Positions 44,092 to 52,837 of a DNA stretch of 64,000 nucleotides are shown here, one piece after another. The position numbers and the translations under genes are program-made. Within the stretch, counting starts at the first letter, position 1; every line of letters starts with the position of its first letter. The notes under the pieces were generated by a model. It searched no databases and was not told where the DNA came from. It worked only from the letters and a program-made list of their open reading frames with translations. This DNA is from Fusobacterium sp. SYSU M8D902 (GTDB taxonomy: Bacteria > Fusobacteriota > Fusobacteriia > Fusobacteriales > Fusobacteriaceae). The stretch covers positions 92,256-156,255 of the forward strand of contig NZ_JBEFNA010000002.1 of the NCBI RefSeq assembly GCF_040199715.1, in the 5' to 3' direction.

Positions 44092-44868
44092 CTATCTATT
44101 TTTGAATCCTTCAACTTTTCTTTTTTCTAAGAATGCTTTCATTCCCTCTTTTTGATCTTCAGTTTCAAAACAACTTCCAAAAAGTTTCTCTTCAATTACA
44201 ATTGCATGATCCATATCTGTGTTAAGCCCCTCATTTATAGCTTGTTTACAAGCTCTAACTGCGATTGGAGCATTTTTAGCTATCTTAGCTGCTAACTTTT
44301 TAGCTGCTGGCAATAACTCTTCTAATGGATATACTGCATTTACTAATCCTAATCTATATGCTTCATCTGCCTTTATATTTACAGCTGCATATATTATCTC
44401 TTTTGCTTTTCCTACTGGAATTAAACGAGCTAATCTCTGTGTTCCACCAAATCCTGGAGTTATTCCTAATCCTACTTCTGGTTGTCCAAATAAAGCTGTA
44501 TCAGAGCAAAGTCTAATATCACAACTCATTGCTATTTCACAACCTCCACCTAATGCAAATCCATTTACTGCTGCAATTACTGGAATTGGGAAAGTCTCTA
44601 TTCTTCTAAAAACATCATTTCCTATTTTACCAAAAGCCTCTCCTTCAGCTTTTGTAAGTGTACTCATCTCTCCGATATCTGCACCTGCAACAAAAGATTT
44701 TTCTCCAGCACCTGTTAAGATAAGTGCTCTTGTAGCTTCTAAATCAACATTATCTAACACTGTATTTAACTCTTTTAATACCTCGCTATTTAATGCATTT
44801 AAAGCTTTTGGACGGTTTATAGTTATTACTCCTACAAATCCTTCTTGTTCGTATGTTATAAAGTTCAT
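44092..44868 (-). CDS. crt: 3-hydroxybutyryl-CoA dehydratase (crotonase)
   Basis: A 258-aa crotonase-fold enzyme that dehydrates 3-hydroxybutyryl-CoA to crotonyl-CoA. Seen are the oxyanion-hole segment AGADIGEM, the GFALGGGCEIAMSCD stretch with the first catalytic Glu, and QPEVGLGITPGFGGTQRL with the second. AAGGAGG precedes the ATG. A stable hairpin lies between it and thlA. Confidence 0.93.
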   Translation of the reverse strand: MNFITYEQEGFVGVITINRPKALNALNSEVLKELNTVLDNVDLEATRALILTGAGEKSFVAGADIGEMSTLTKAEGEAFGKIGNDVFRRIETFPIPVIAAVNGFALGGGCEIAMSCDIRLCSDTALFGQPEVGLGITPGFGGTQRLARLIPVGKAKEIIYAAVNIKADEAYRLGLVNAVYPLEELLPAAKKLAAKIAKNAPIAVRACKQAINEGLNTDMDHAIVIEEKLFGSCFETEDQKEGMKAFLEKRKVEGFKNR

Positions 44869-44902
44869 TATGAACCTCCTTAGTTATAGGTTATTTTTAT
44901 AG

Positions 44903-44932
44903 AAGTTAAGAGCAGAATCCTGCTCTTAACTT
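44903..44932 (-). terminator. Intercistronic hairpin between thlA and crt
   Basis: A perfect 13-bp stem, AAGTTAAGAGCAG (44903-44915) with CTGCTCTTAACTT (44920-44932). No good U tract follows on the minus strand, so it is more likely a partial terminator or RNA-processing site than a full stop. Confidence 0.6.
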
Positions 44933-44968
44933 TATATAGATTAAGATAAGTGAGTTGTCAACTTACGA

Positions 44969-46153
44969 CTAGTCCTCTCTCTTAACGATAGCAGAACATC
45001 CCATTCCTCCACCGATACAAAGAGTTGCTAATCCTGTTTTTGCATTACGTTTTTCCATTTCATGTAATAGAGTTACTAAGATACGACATCCTGAAGCTCC
45101 TACTGGGTGTCCTAAAGCGATAGCTCCTCCATTTACGTTTAATTTAGAAGTATCTATTCCTAAATCTCTTCCTACAGCTAATGATTGAGCTGCGAAAGCC
45201 TCATTTGCTTCTATTAAATCAAAGTCATTAATTTTCATTCCTGTTCTTTCAAGAACTTTTCTTGTAGATTCAACTGGTCCTATTCCCATTATTGAAGGAT
45301 CTACTCCTCCTAATGCTCCATCTATCCATGTAGCCATAGGTTTTACTCCCAATTCTTTAGCTTTCTCTTCAGACATAACGATTATTGCAGCTGCTCCATC
45401 ATTTATACTTGATGCGTTTCCTGCTGTTACCATTCCATCTTTTTTGAATGCTGGTTTTAATTTTCCAATTCCTTCAACTGTTGTTCCAGGTCTAGGTCCC
45501 TCATCTGTATCTACAATGATATCTCCTTTTTTACCTTTTATTACAACTGGAACGATCTCATCTTTGAATCTTCCCTCTTCTTGAGCTTTTACTGCTTTTT
45601 GTTGACTCTCAGCAGCAAATTTGTCTAACTCTTCACGAGTTAATCCCCATTGATCACAAATGTTCTCAGCAGTGATTCCCATATGATAGTTGTTAAATGC
45701 ATCCCATAGGGCATCATTTACCATAGAGTCTACTAATTCTGCATTTCCTAAACGATATCCATAACGTCCTTTTCTTAATAGGTATGGAGCTGAAGACATG
45801 TTTTCAGTTCCTCCTGCTACTACAATATCTGCCTGTCCTGATTGAATCATTGCTGCTGCCATATTTACTGTATGTAATCCTGATCCACATACTACGTTTA
45901 ATGTAACTGCTGGAGTTTTTATTGATAATCCTGCTTTTAAAGATACTTGACGAGCAACGTTTTGTCCCAATCCTGCTTGAATAACGCATCCAAATAATAC
46001 TTGATCTACCTTCTCAGCTGGAATTCCTGCTCTATTTAAAGCTTCCTTTACTACTACAGCTCCTAGATCTGCTGCTGAAACGTTACTTAACGCTCCTCCC
46101 ATTGTTCCTAAAGCTGTACGACATGCTCCTGCTAAAACTACTTTTTTTGCCAT
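44969..46153 (-). CDS. thlA: Acetyl-CoA acetyltransferase (thiolase)
   Basis: Condenses two acetyl-CoA to acetoacetyl-CoA. The 394-aa thiolase has the acyl-binding cysteine in [12 protein letters not shown], the [15 protein letters not shown] histidine motif and the C-terminal CIGGGMG cysteine. ATG 46153 lies after GGAGGAG; an earlier in-frame ATG at 46168 overlaps that ribosome site. First gene of the butyrate operon; bcd-etfBA is not in the window. Confidence 0.94.
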   Translation of the reverse strand: MAKKVVLAGACRTALGTMGGALSNVSAADLGAVVVKEALNRAGIPAEKVDQVLFGCVIQAGLGQNVARQVSLKAGLSIKTPAVTLNVVCGSGLHTVNMAAAMIQSGQADIVVAGGTENMSSAPYLLRKGRYGYRLGNAELVDSMVNDALWDAFNNYHMGITAENICDQWGLTREELDKFAAESQQKAVKAQEEGRFKDEIVPVVIKGKKGDIIVDTDEGPRPGTTVEGIGKLKPAFKKDGMVTAGNASSINDGAAAIIVMSEEKAKELGVKPMATWIDGALGGVDPSIMGIGPVESTRKVLERTGMKINDFDLIEANEAFAAQSLAVGRDLGIDTSKLNVNGGAIALGHPVGASGCRILVTLLHEMEKRNAKTGLATLCIGGGMGCSAIVKRED

Positions 46154-46230
46154 AATCTTCTCCTCCATCCATCTTCAATGTGTGTTATAGATCACTTATG
46201 ACCTTTTTATTTTTCATTCTTCATAAATAG

Positions 46231-46259
46231 ATATTATCACATTGTCATTTTATTTGCAA
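46231..46259 (-). promoter_or_regulatory. Promoter of thlA-crt-hbd
   Basis: On the minus strand TTGCAA (46254-46259), 17-bp spacer, TAATAT (46231-46236). This gives an 80-nt leader without obvious structure. Confidence 0.65.
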
Positions 46260-46453
46260 TAGGGTATTTTATCTTTTTTAATTTATGAGTGTTTTTTTAT
46301 TTTACTACGAACTAATATTTGTCATATTTTTTTTGTATTTTTAAAATATATACTTCATATATATTTCATAATTCTTTCAAGTTCTCTTATTATTGAATTT
46401 TTTGTAAGAATTTAATAATTAATTTTTATATTTTATAGTTTAAAAAATAAATA
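46260..46453. other. AT-rich intergenic stretch
   Basis: The gap between thlA and the peptide-binding gene is about 360 bp (46154-46514). Apart from the thlA promoter at one end and the terminator at the other, this middle part is extremely AT-rich with no open frame, hairpin or repeat that I can support. Confidence 0.5.
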
Positions 46454-46499
46454 AAAAAGCTCTGTTCAATAGCTTAGTTTTTGATCGAACAGAGCTTTT
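46454..46499 (-). terminator. Terminator after the peptide-binding lipoprotein gene
   Basis: AAAAGCTCTGTTC-type arms (46454-46468 and 46487-46499) with an 18-nt loop; on the minus strand the stem is followed by a T-rich run. Confidence 0.85.
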
Positions 46500-46514
46500 A
46501 ACTCTTTAATTTAT

Positions 46515-48002
46515 TTAATTTTTTTCATAATAAACCTTATATAAAATATGATTTCCATTGGGATTAAACAAGAAACCATTTATATTATTTTGCAACCCAA
46601 TTGTATAATTTTTGTATGCAATTGGAAACAGTGGAACCTCATCACTGATTATATTTTGAACTTTTTTATAATTCTCTTTTCTCTCAAAAGTAGAGGTAGT
46701 TTTTCTTGCTCTATCTAGTAAATTATCAACCTCAACATTTGAATAAAAACTTCTATTTCCAACTGGTCCAGCTGAAGATGAGTGTAGTAATGGATAGAAA
46801 CCATAGTCAGCATCACCAGTGCTAACATACCAAAGTCCTATCAATAGATCATGTTCTCCCATTCCTGTGTATTGTAAAAAAGAAGATACCTCTAGTACGT
46901 TTATCTCCACATCTATTCCCAACTCTTTTAAATTAGCCTGTATTATCTGGGCCATCTGCTGTCTTGAAGGTTCATCATATATCCAAAGGCCCAATTTTAA
47001 ACTCTCTACTTCTGCCTCTTTCAATAACTCTTTTGCTCTATCTAAATTATACTCTCTGATCTTAGCCTCATCATCATAACCAAAAACATTGGGTGATAAT
47101 ATAGATTTTGGAACAACTCCATAACCTTCATACACTGTATTTATTATTGCCTTTTTATCAATAGCATACTCTATTGCTTGTCTTATACGCTTATCTTTAA
47201 CTCTTTTAGTATTTATTGTTATAAAGTCACTACCTAAAGATACTTCATTGATCACTTTTAATTTTGGATTTTTTTCAATTCCTTTTATATCATTTGCTGA
47301 AATATCATAAGCTATATCTATTTCTCCAGTTTCAAGTGCTATCAGTCTATTTGAAGTTTCGGGGATAGTCTGGAAAACAAGATCCTTCATCTTTGCTTTT
47401 TCACCATAAAATTTGTCAAAACCTTTTAATACAACTTTTTCACTTAGGGACCAATCCTCAATTTTATATGGTCCTGTTCCCACTAAATCAATATCCTGTG
47501 AGTTTTTTGCAACTTCCTTAACAATAGCAGTTGATGAATGAGCTAAGTTGTGTAACAATATTGAGGGTGAGTTATTTTGGTTAATCTTTAAAGTATAACC
47601 ATCTATCACTTCCACACTCTCTATTGCTTCTACTAAAACTCTTGAAACAGGGATCTCCAAATTTCTTTCTAGACTCCTTTTTACATCCTCTGCTTTCATC
47701 TCATCTTCATTATGAAATAAGACACCTTTTTTCAATCTTAATATTATAGAACTATCCTCTTGTATCTGATAACTTTCAACAAGTTCTGTAACAATATTCC
47801 CCTCATTATCTATCGAAAAAAGATTGCTATATATCTGTTTTGTCACTGCTAATGTTGCACTATCAGTATGTCTATGTGGATCAAAAGATCTAGGTTTATA
47901 AGCTAAAGCAACCTTCAAACTCCTATTCTCTATCTGTTTCTCCTCAGTTATACCACAACCTACCAATATCAAAAGAAATACTAATGCCAAGTACTTTTTC
48001 AT
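46515..48002 (-). CDS. Peptide/nickel-type ABC transporter substrate-binding lipoprotein
   Basis: A 495-aa family 5 solute-binding lipoprotein (lipobox ILVGC, Cys16). Typical segments are ALAYKPRSFDPHRHTDS near the start, VGTGPYKIEDW, and IRQAIEYAIDKKAII. It would capture oligopeptides or a related solute outside the inner membrane. ATG 48002 follows GGAGGGA. The permease and ATPase genes are not adjacent, so it is an orphan binding protein. Lies 18 nt after the lipase-like gene. Confidence 0.85.
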   Translation of the reverse strand: MKKYLALVFLLILVGCGITEEKQIENRSLKVALAYKPRSFDPHRHTDSATLAVTKQIYSNLFSIDNEGNIVTELVESYQIQEDSSIILRLKKGVLFHNEDEMKAEDVKRSLERNLEIPVSRVLVEAIESVEVIDGYTLKINQNNSPSILLHNLAHSSTAIVKEVAKNSQDIDLVGTGPYKIEDWSLSEKVVLKGFDKFYGEKAKMKDLVFQTIPETSNRLIALETGEIDIAYDISANDIKGIEKNPKLKVINEVSLGSDFITINTKRVKDKRIRQAIEYAIDKKAIINTVYEGYGVVPKSILSPNVFGYDDEAKIREYNLDRAKELLKEAEVESLKLGLWIYDEPSRQQMAQIIQANLKELGIDVEINVLEVSSFLQYTGMGEHDLLIGLWYVSTGDADYGFYPLLHSSSAGPVGNRSFYSNVEVDNLLDRARKTTSTFERKENYKKVQNIISDEVPLFPIAYKNYTIGLQNNINGFLFNPNGNHILYKVYYEKN

Positions 48003-48020
48003 TCTTCCCTCCAAAATATT

Positions 48021-49541
48021 TTATATAAAGACAAATGTATCAAATATATCCATATTTTTATATGGACTTGGTAATTTTTTCTTTACTTTCTCCCACAATT
48101 CTGAAAACTCTTCTCTATCCATTCCCACTAATTGAGTAGTTATCTGCTTTCTATACAGAAGACTTACACCACTACTATTTAATCCAGACACTATATACTG
48201 TTTAATCTCCTTGAAATTACTATCATCTATTTTTTCGAGAGAAAAATAGTGTGCCAATAGATTTTTATTTAAACAGTATTCCATTGTAAACAATTTTCTG
48301 AGAGATGAAGCCATAAAATCTAAATTTAAATTCACTGAAAAATTCCCAGCCTTCTCTCCTGTTGTTTTAATAAAAGGAAAGAAAACATCTTCAAAGTGGT
48401 GACTCTGTATAGATTTTGTAAATATTTTAAAATTATTAAATATTGATGCTCTCTGTTTTTTCCTCTTCATAAAGCTCTCATCAACTAAATAAGCTGTTCC
48501 AAGATGCCTAAAAAGTGAGAATGTCAAATCTTGTGAATGTCCAAAATTATAGATTTTCTCCTCATAAGCTCTATTATTACTCACTCTATCTATAAATTTT
48601 TGTGCCCTATCTAAAAGCTCACCCATATTATCCAATTGAAATATTTTCTCAAAAAGATTCTGTTTTAAAATGAGATCCCTTCTTCTAGACATTGAAAATT
48701 TCATCAAACACTTCTCTATTGTTGTAGTTTTTATAAGTTGTTTAATAAAATCCTCATCAATATCAAAATAAACAGTATCATACTTATCTACAAGTGCTGT
48801 CTTATTGTCCTTTATCGCTTTTATCTTCTTTAACTCTTTGGCTAAAAACTCTAAATATGGTTCTTCAAACTCTTTAAAGTTTTCAATCTCCTTCTCTGAT
48901 AGATCTGTATACTCTCCTAATATCTCATTCAACCTTATATAATCTACTATTGAAACTATTCCCTCTCTATTTATTCCAACAGCATTCCATGTATAGGTAT
49001 ATGGAATATAGTTAAAAAACTTATCAATTGTTAAGGCTACATACTGTGCTATACCTCCACCTAAAGAGTGTCCTGTCAAATATATACTCTTGGCATCCAA
49101 ATTACAGTTCCTTATCAGATGATAGTATACTTCTACCCCTTCATAAAATTGAAGTGGAATCTTTCCTAATCCTATTGCCAAATCTGTCTCTACAAAATCT
49201 TTGTATGCATCTTCTAGGGGGTATTTTTCACTTCCTCTATAAGAAACAATATATTTTTCCTCTTTTTCAAATACCACTGCATAAAATCCTGAAGCTTTTC
49301 CCCCTATATTTTGAGATGTTCTATTATCTATGTAATATATTTTCCAATCATCTAAAATCTCAGAAAAATAATTCATAAATAACTCTCTGTTTTTAGAGAG
49401 AAGTATAGAGAAAGTTCCCACTATAATTCTATTATTTTGTGGATTTTCAAATATCTCTCTCAAAGTTTTGCCATACTCAGCTTCTCCAAAATTACAATAG
49501 GATAGTATGCTCAGTAGTATATATTCCTTCATTCTTATCAT
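48021..49541 (-). CDS. Lipase-like alpha/beta hydrolase (class 3 / DUF2974-like)
   Basis: A 506-aa protein with an N-terminal alpha/beta-hydrolase domain: VSYRGSEKY and the nucleophile elbow LTGHSLGGGIAQY near residue 155-170, as in class 3 lipases and DUF2974 proteins. The long C-terminal half is helical and unrecognised. No signal peptide, so probably cytoplasmic. Start at ATG 49541 with GGAG upstream (ATG 49532 is an alternative). Substrate unknown. Confidence 0.65.
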   Translation of the reverse strand: MIRMKEYILLSILSYCNFGEAEYGKTLREIFENPQNNRIIVGTFSILLSKNRELFMNYFSEILDDWKIYYIDNRTSQNIGGKASGFYAVVFEKEEKYIVSYRGSEKYPLEDAYKDFVETDLAIGLGKIPLQFYEGVEVYYHLIRNCNLDAKSIYLTGHSLGGGIAQYVALTIDKFFNYIPYTYTWNAVGINREGIVSIVDYIRLNEILGEYTDLSEKEIENFKEFEEPYLEFLAKELKKIKAIKDNKTALVDKYDTVYFDIDEDFIKQLIKTTTIEKCLMKFSMSRRRDLILKQNLFEKIFQLDNMGELLDRAQKFIDRVSNNRAYEEKIYNFGHSQDLTFSLFRHLGTAYLVDESFMKRKKQRASIFNNFKIFTKSIQSHHFEDVFFPFIKTTGEKAGNFSVNLNLDFMASSLRKLFTMEYCLNKNLLAHYFSLEKIDDSNFKEIKQYIVSGLNSSGVSLLYRKQITTQLVGMDREEFSELWEKVKKKLPSPYKNMDIFDTFVFI

Positions 49542-49551
49542 AGTAACTCTC

Positions 49552-50274
49552 CTATAAATTTACTATTACTAATATAAGATATGTCACTGCCCAACCTAAA
49601 AATGCTCCTACCATTGTTTCAAAAAATGTATGTATTTTCCCCTCTATTCTAGAGTGAATCACTAAAATTGTCAAAACAAGAGTAAGAAAAAATATTTTAG
49701 GATTATCTGTTTGAGAAGTTACCAGTGTCAATATTGAAGTTGCCAATGCACTATGACCACTTGGAAATCCCCCTCTCAATGCTGTTCCCTTTCCTGAAAT
49801 AGCTTTAATGCAGATTACAATTACTATTATTAGTACAAATATAGATAGCACTGTGTGTTGAAATGAGCTTTTTAAAACATAAAACATATCTCTCATATTT
49901 ATTGCTATCTTCTTCTCAAAGACTATATAACCTACAAATAAAGCGTTTATAGCCGTTACCAAAACAGCTCCAGCTGCAATATCCTTAGCTCTCTTAGCCA
50001 AAGGATGATATTTTTCAGTAACCATGTCCACACAACTTTCAATAGCTGTATTAAAAAGTTCGGCTATCCAGATTAGTGAAACACTTATGATTACAGCAAG
50101 AGCTTCATTTTTTCCAATATCTAAAAATAAAGATAGGATAAAGATTATAATTGTACAAAAACAATGAAATTTCATATGTCTCTCTGTTCTTATTGTTTCA
50201 AAAATCCCTTCAAAAGCAACATTAAACTTTTCTGTTACTCCTATATTTTTCCATTTATTTCTAGAATCTCCCAT
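49552..50274 (-). CDS. Fusion of DgkA-type lipid kinase and PAP2 phosphatase
   Basis: A 240-aa membrane protein in two parts. The first about 120 residues are a prokaryotic diacylglycerol/undecaprenol kinase with three helices and AELFNTAIESCVD. The rest is a PAP2-type phosphatase with RGGFPSGHSALA and SRIEGKIHTFFE. Gram-positive DgkA makes undecaprenyl phosphate; PAP2 proteins dephosphorylate its pyrophosphate, so both halves may feed the same lipid-carrier pool. ATG 50274 lies just after the ybeY stop. Confidence 0.82.
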   Translation of the reverse strand: MGDSRNKWKNIGVTEKFNVAFEGIFETIRTERHMKFHCFCTIIIFILSLFLDIGKNEALAVIISVSLIWIAELFNTAIESCVDMVTEKYHPLAKRAKDIAAGAVLVTAINALFVGYIVFEKKIAINMRDMFYVLKSSFQHTVLSIFVLIIVIVICIKAISGKGTALRGGFPSGHSALATSILTLVTSQTDNPKIFFLTLVLTILVIHSRIEGKIHTFFETMVGAFLGWAVTYLILVIVNL

Positions 50275-50278
50275 AGTA

Positions 50279-50746
50279 TCACATCTCTCTAGTATATCCA
50301 AAAGTTCCTAATATCTCTTCCTCTTTGGCTCTCATCTCTATTTTATCTTCCTCTTCTATATGATCATATCCTAAAAGGTGTAAAATTCCATGAGTTAAAA
50401 CATAGTATAGTTCTCTTTTTTCTGAGTGATTATACTCTTTTGCCTGTTCTACTACTCTCTCTAATGAGATAACTATATCCCCTAATGTATCATAAGGTCC
50501 TATATCAAAATCTTCAGTCTCATGATAAGCAAATGAGATAACATCAGTAGGCTGATCCTTATCTCTATACTCTCTATTTATTACTTGAATCTCATCATTT
50601 CCTGTAAATAAAAGTGACATATATACTGGAGCTTCTGACTCATACTCCTTTGTTAAAACTTTCTCTACATACTCCTTTATCTCATTCTCATTTACTAAAT
50701 CATCAAATCCCTCTATCTCTAAAGACATCTCTAATATCAATTCCAT
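50279..50746 (-). CDS. ybeY: Endoribonuclease YbeY (rRNA maturation)
   Basis: A 155-aa metalloenzyme with the zinc motif HGILHLLGYDH, needed for 16S rRNA 3' maturation and ribosome quality control. The REYRDKDQPTDVISFAY stretch is also characteristic. AAGGAG precedes the ATG; 18 nt after pgpH. The pgpH-ybeY-dgkA order is as in Firmicutes, but phoH is missing. Confidence 0.93.
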   Translation of the reverse strand: MELILEMSLEIEGFDDLVNENEIKEYVEKVLTKEYESEAPVYMSLLFTGNDEIQVINREYRDKDQPTDVISFAYHETEDFDIGPYDTLGDIVISLERVVEQAKEYNHSEKRELYYVLTHGILHLLGYDHIEEEDKIEMRAKEEEILGTFGYTREM

Positions 50747-50764
50747 ACTATCTCTCCTTATATT

Positions 50765-52837
50765 TTATTTTTGTCCTGGATATTTAATTCTAACATGGTG
50801 AATACTTACTAAAGTTTTTACAAAAGTTTTTATTATAACCTCTATCTCTTTAAAAGTAAGATTCGCTTCTGATAACTGGTTATCCTCTATTTTTCCATTT
50901 ATTATCTTTCTAATCATACTCTCCATTGCCATTGGTGATTTCTCATCCAACGATCTTATAGCTGCTTCAATAGAATCTGCTAGCATTATTATTGCTGATT
51001 CCTTTGTTTTAGGTTTTGGTCCACTATATCTAAACTCCTCTTTTTCAACATTTGGATCTATATTCTTTGCTGCATTATAAAAGTATGCTAAAAATGTAGT
51101 CCCCTGATGTTCATACATAATATCCCTTATCTCTTTAGGGATTTGATACTCTTTTGCTAGCTCTGCTCCATCTTTAGTATGTGAGGTAATTATTAGTGTA
51201 CTCATAAATGGTGAAATCTTATTATGTGGATTCTCTCCATTTTGTTGATTTTCTACATAAAATTTAGGTCTCTTTGTCTTTCCTAAATCATGGTAATATG
51301 AAGCTACACGGCAAAAAACTGCATTTGCTCCTATGGCTGTTGCTGCGTTTTCTGAAAGTGTGGCTACCATCACTGAGTGTTGGAATGTTCCTGGAGCTTC
51401 CACTGATATTTTTTTCAAAAGTGGGTGTGATAAATCTCCTAACTCCAACAATCTAAATATAGTTAATATATTAAATGTCTTTTCAAAATATGGTAAGAAC
51501 GCTATTGTTAACATTCCTGATACAAGCCCAGAAAGTAAAATTGATCCTACTATAATTGCAATAGTAAAGCTCTCCACCTCTGAAAAATATGAGAGCAGTA
51601 AGTACAATGTTACTTTTAGTATAGACAATTGTATTCCTGCTGCTATTATTCCTGATCTCGTTGTTATTTTAGAAACAATATGAGCTGCAAAAGCCATTGA
51701 TATGAAGTATATTGTAAAATACTGTAGATTGTAATTCAATATCGGCATCAGAAAAAATAACATAAATGAAAATAGTGATATTGCATAGGTTTTGTCAACC
51801 AAGAGTATCAATAGAAAAAACGCTGTATCAACAGGAATAAAATACATCCAATCGTTGTTTAACACTCTAAAAGTGAGGAGTATCCCTGCTAAAATCAACA
51901 TTGAAGATCTATAATAATTCTTATTTAAGATTATTTTTTTATAATTATTGAAAAACAAGCTATAAAACAGTGATGAGATTATCCCTAAATAAAGAATATT
52001 AGCAAAGATCAAGGAAAAACTCTTCTTATAAGAGTAGATACCACAAGCTTCTAATATCTTTATCCTTCTCTCATTCAATACTTCTCCTGTTTTAGCTATG
52101 AGTGTTCCAGCTTTTATCTCAACATATTGATCACTTATCTGAGAAACTTTTTCCTGAATATTTTTCTTTGTTTTTACCTCATCATAGATATAGTTTGGTG
52201 AAACAAAAATATCCACAATTTTTTTCTCTAAATCATTTAATTTTTCATATTTTTTATCCACTGGTGTCCTATAAAAAACACCGTTTTTCTCTTGAACTAT
52301 CCCCTCTTTATAAGCTTCTACTAAGAATTTTCTACTTCCTCTCTCTATTCTATCGATCTCTTTTTCTTTGAGAGATACAAGTTCCTCTATCAAGTTTTGT
52401 GGAATCTTCTTATTTGTATTTCTCTCTAGGAGATTAGCCTCTAACTCGGTTACTATACCATTTTTCAATTGATTGATACTCTTGAAAAAGTCATCAAAAT
52501 AATCTAGGTATAATTTTTCTACATCTGAAGAGTAAATATACTCTTTCCCTGATTCTTTGATTATCCCCTCTATTATCTTCTCCTTAGCACCTTGATCCTT
52601 AAAGATAATAGTGTTTGGTGCATATAGATCAGCCTTAACTATATCTCCCACCTTGTAGTTATTTTGATTGGATAACAAAGAGATTTTTGAGGAAAATGCT
52701 ATGATAAACATAACCAAAATTATATATATCAATTTCTCTCTCAAGGAGTACTCTTTGGAGTAAATATTTTCATCACTATATCTATTTCTCTTTACTTCAA
52801 ACTGTAGTTTCAATCCAAAGAGATTTATAGTTTTCAT
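50765..52837 (-). CDS. pgpH: 7TM-HD phosphohydrolase (PgpH family)
   Basis: A 690-aa membrane protein: a cytoplasmic N-terminus and first helix, a large extracellular 7TMR-HDED domain to about residue 270, seven helices to about 460, and a C-terminal HD phosphodiesterase with HSVMVATLSENA and YYHDLGKTKRPKF. PgpH of Listeria hydrolyses c-di-AMP. Its start overlaps the preceding helicase gene by 4 nt. Confidence 0.88.
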   Translation of the reverse strand: MKTINLFGLKLQFEVKRNRYSDENIYSKEYSLREKLIYIILVMFIIAFSSKISLLSNQNNYKVGDIVKADLYAPNTIIFKDQGAKEKIIEGIIKESGKEYIYSSDVEKLYLDYFDDFFKSINQLKNGIVTELEANLLERNTNKKIPQNLIEELVSLKEKEIDRIERGSRKFLVEAYKEGIVQEKNGVFYRTPVDKKYEKLNDLEKKIVDIFVSPNYIYDEVKTKKNIQEKVSQISDQYVEIKAGTLIAKTGEVLNERRIKILEACGIYSYKKSFSLIFANILYLGIISSLFYSLFFNNYKKIILNKNYYRSSMLILAGILLTFRVLNNDWMYFIPVDTAFFLLILLVDKTYAISLFSFMLFFLMPILNYNLQYFTIYFISMAFAAHIVSKITTRSGIIAAGIQLSILKVTLYLLLSYFSEVESFTIAIIVGSILLSGLVSGMLTIAFLPYFEKTFNILTIFRLLELGDLSHPLLKKISVEAPGTFQHSVMVATLSENAATAIGANAVFCRVASYYHDLGKTKRPKFYVENQQNGENPHNKISPFMSTLIITSHTKDGAELAKEYQIPKEIRDIMYEHQGTTFLAYFYNAAKNIDPNVEKEEFRYSGPKPKTKESAIIMLADSIEAAIRSLDEKSPMAMESMIRKIINGKIEDNQLSEANLTFKEIEVIIKTFVKTLVSIHHVRIKYPGQK

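Noticed and set aside
44219-44902. Long open frame antisense to crt
   Set aside because: Same reasoning; it runs through the crt coding region and the hairpin upstream of it.
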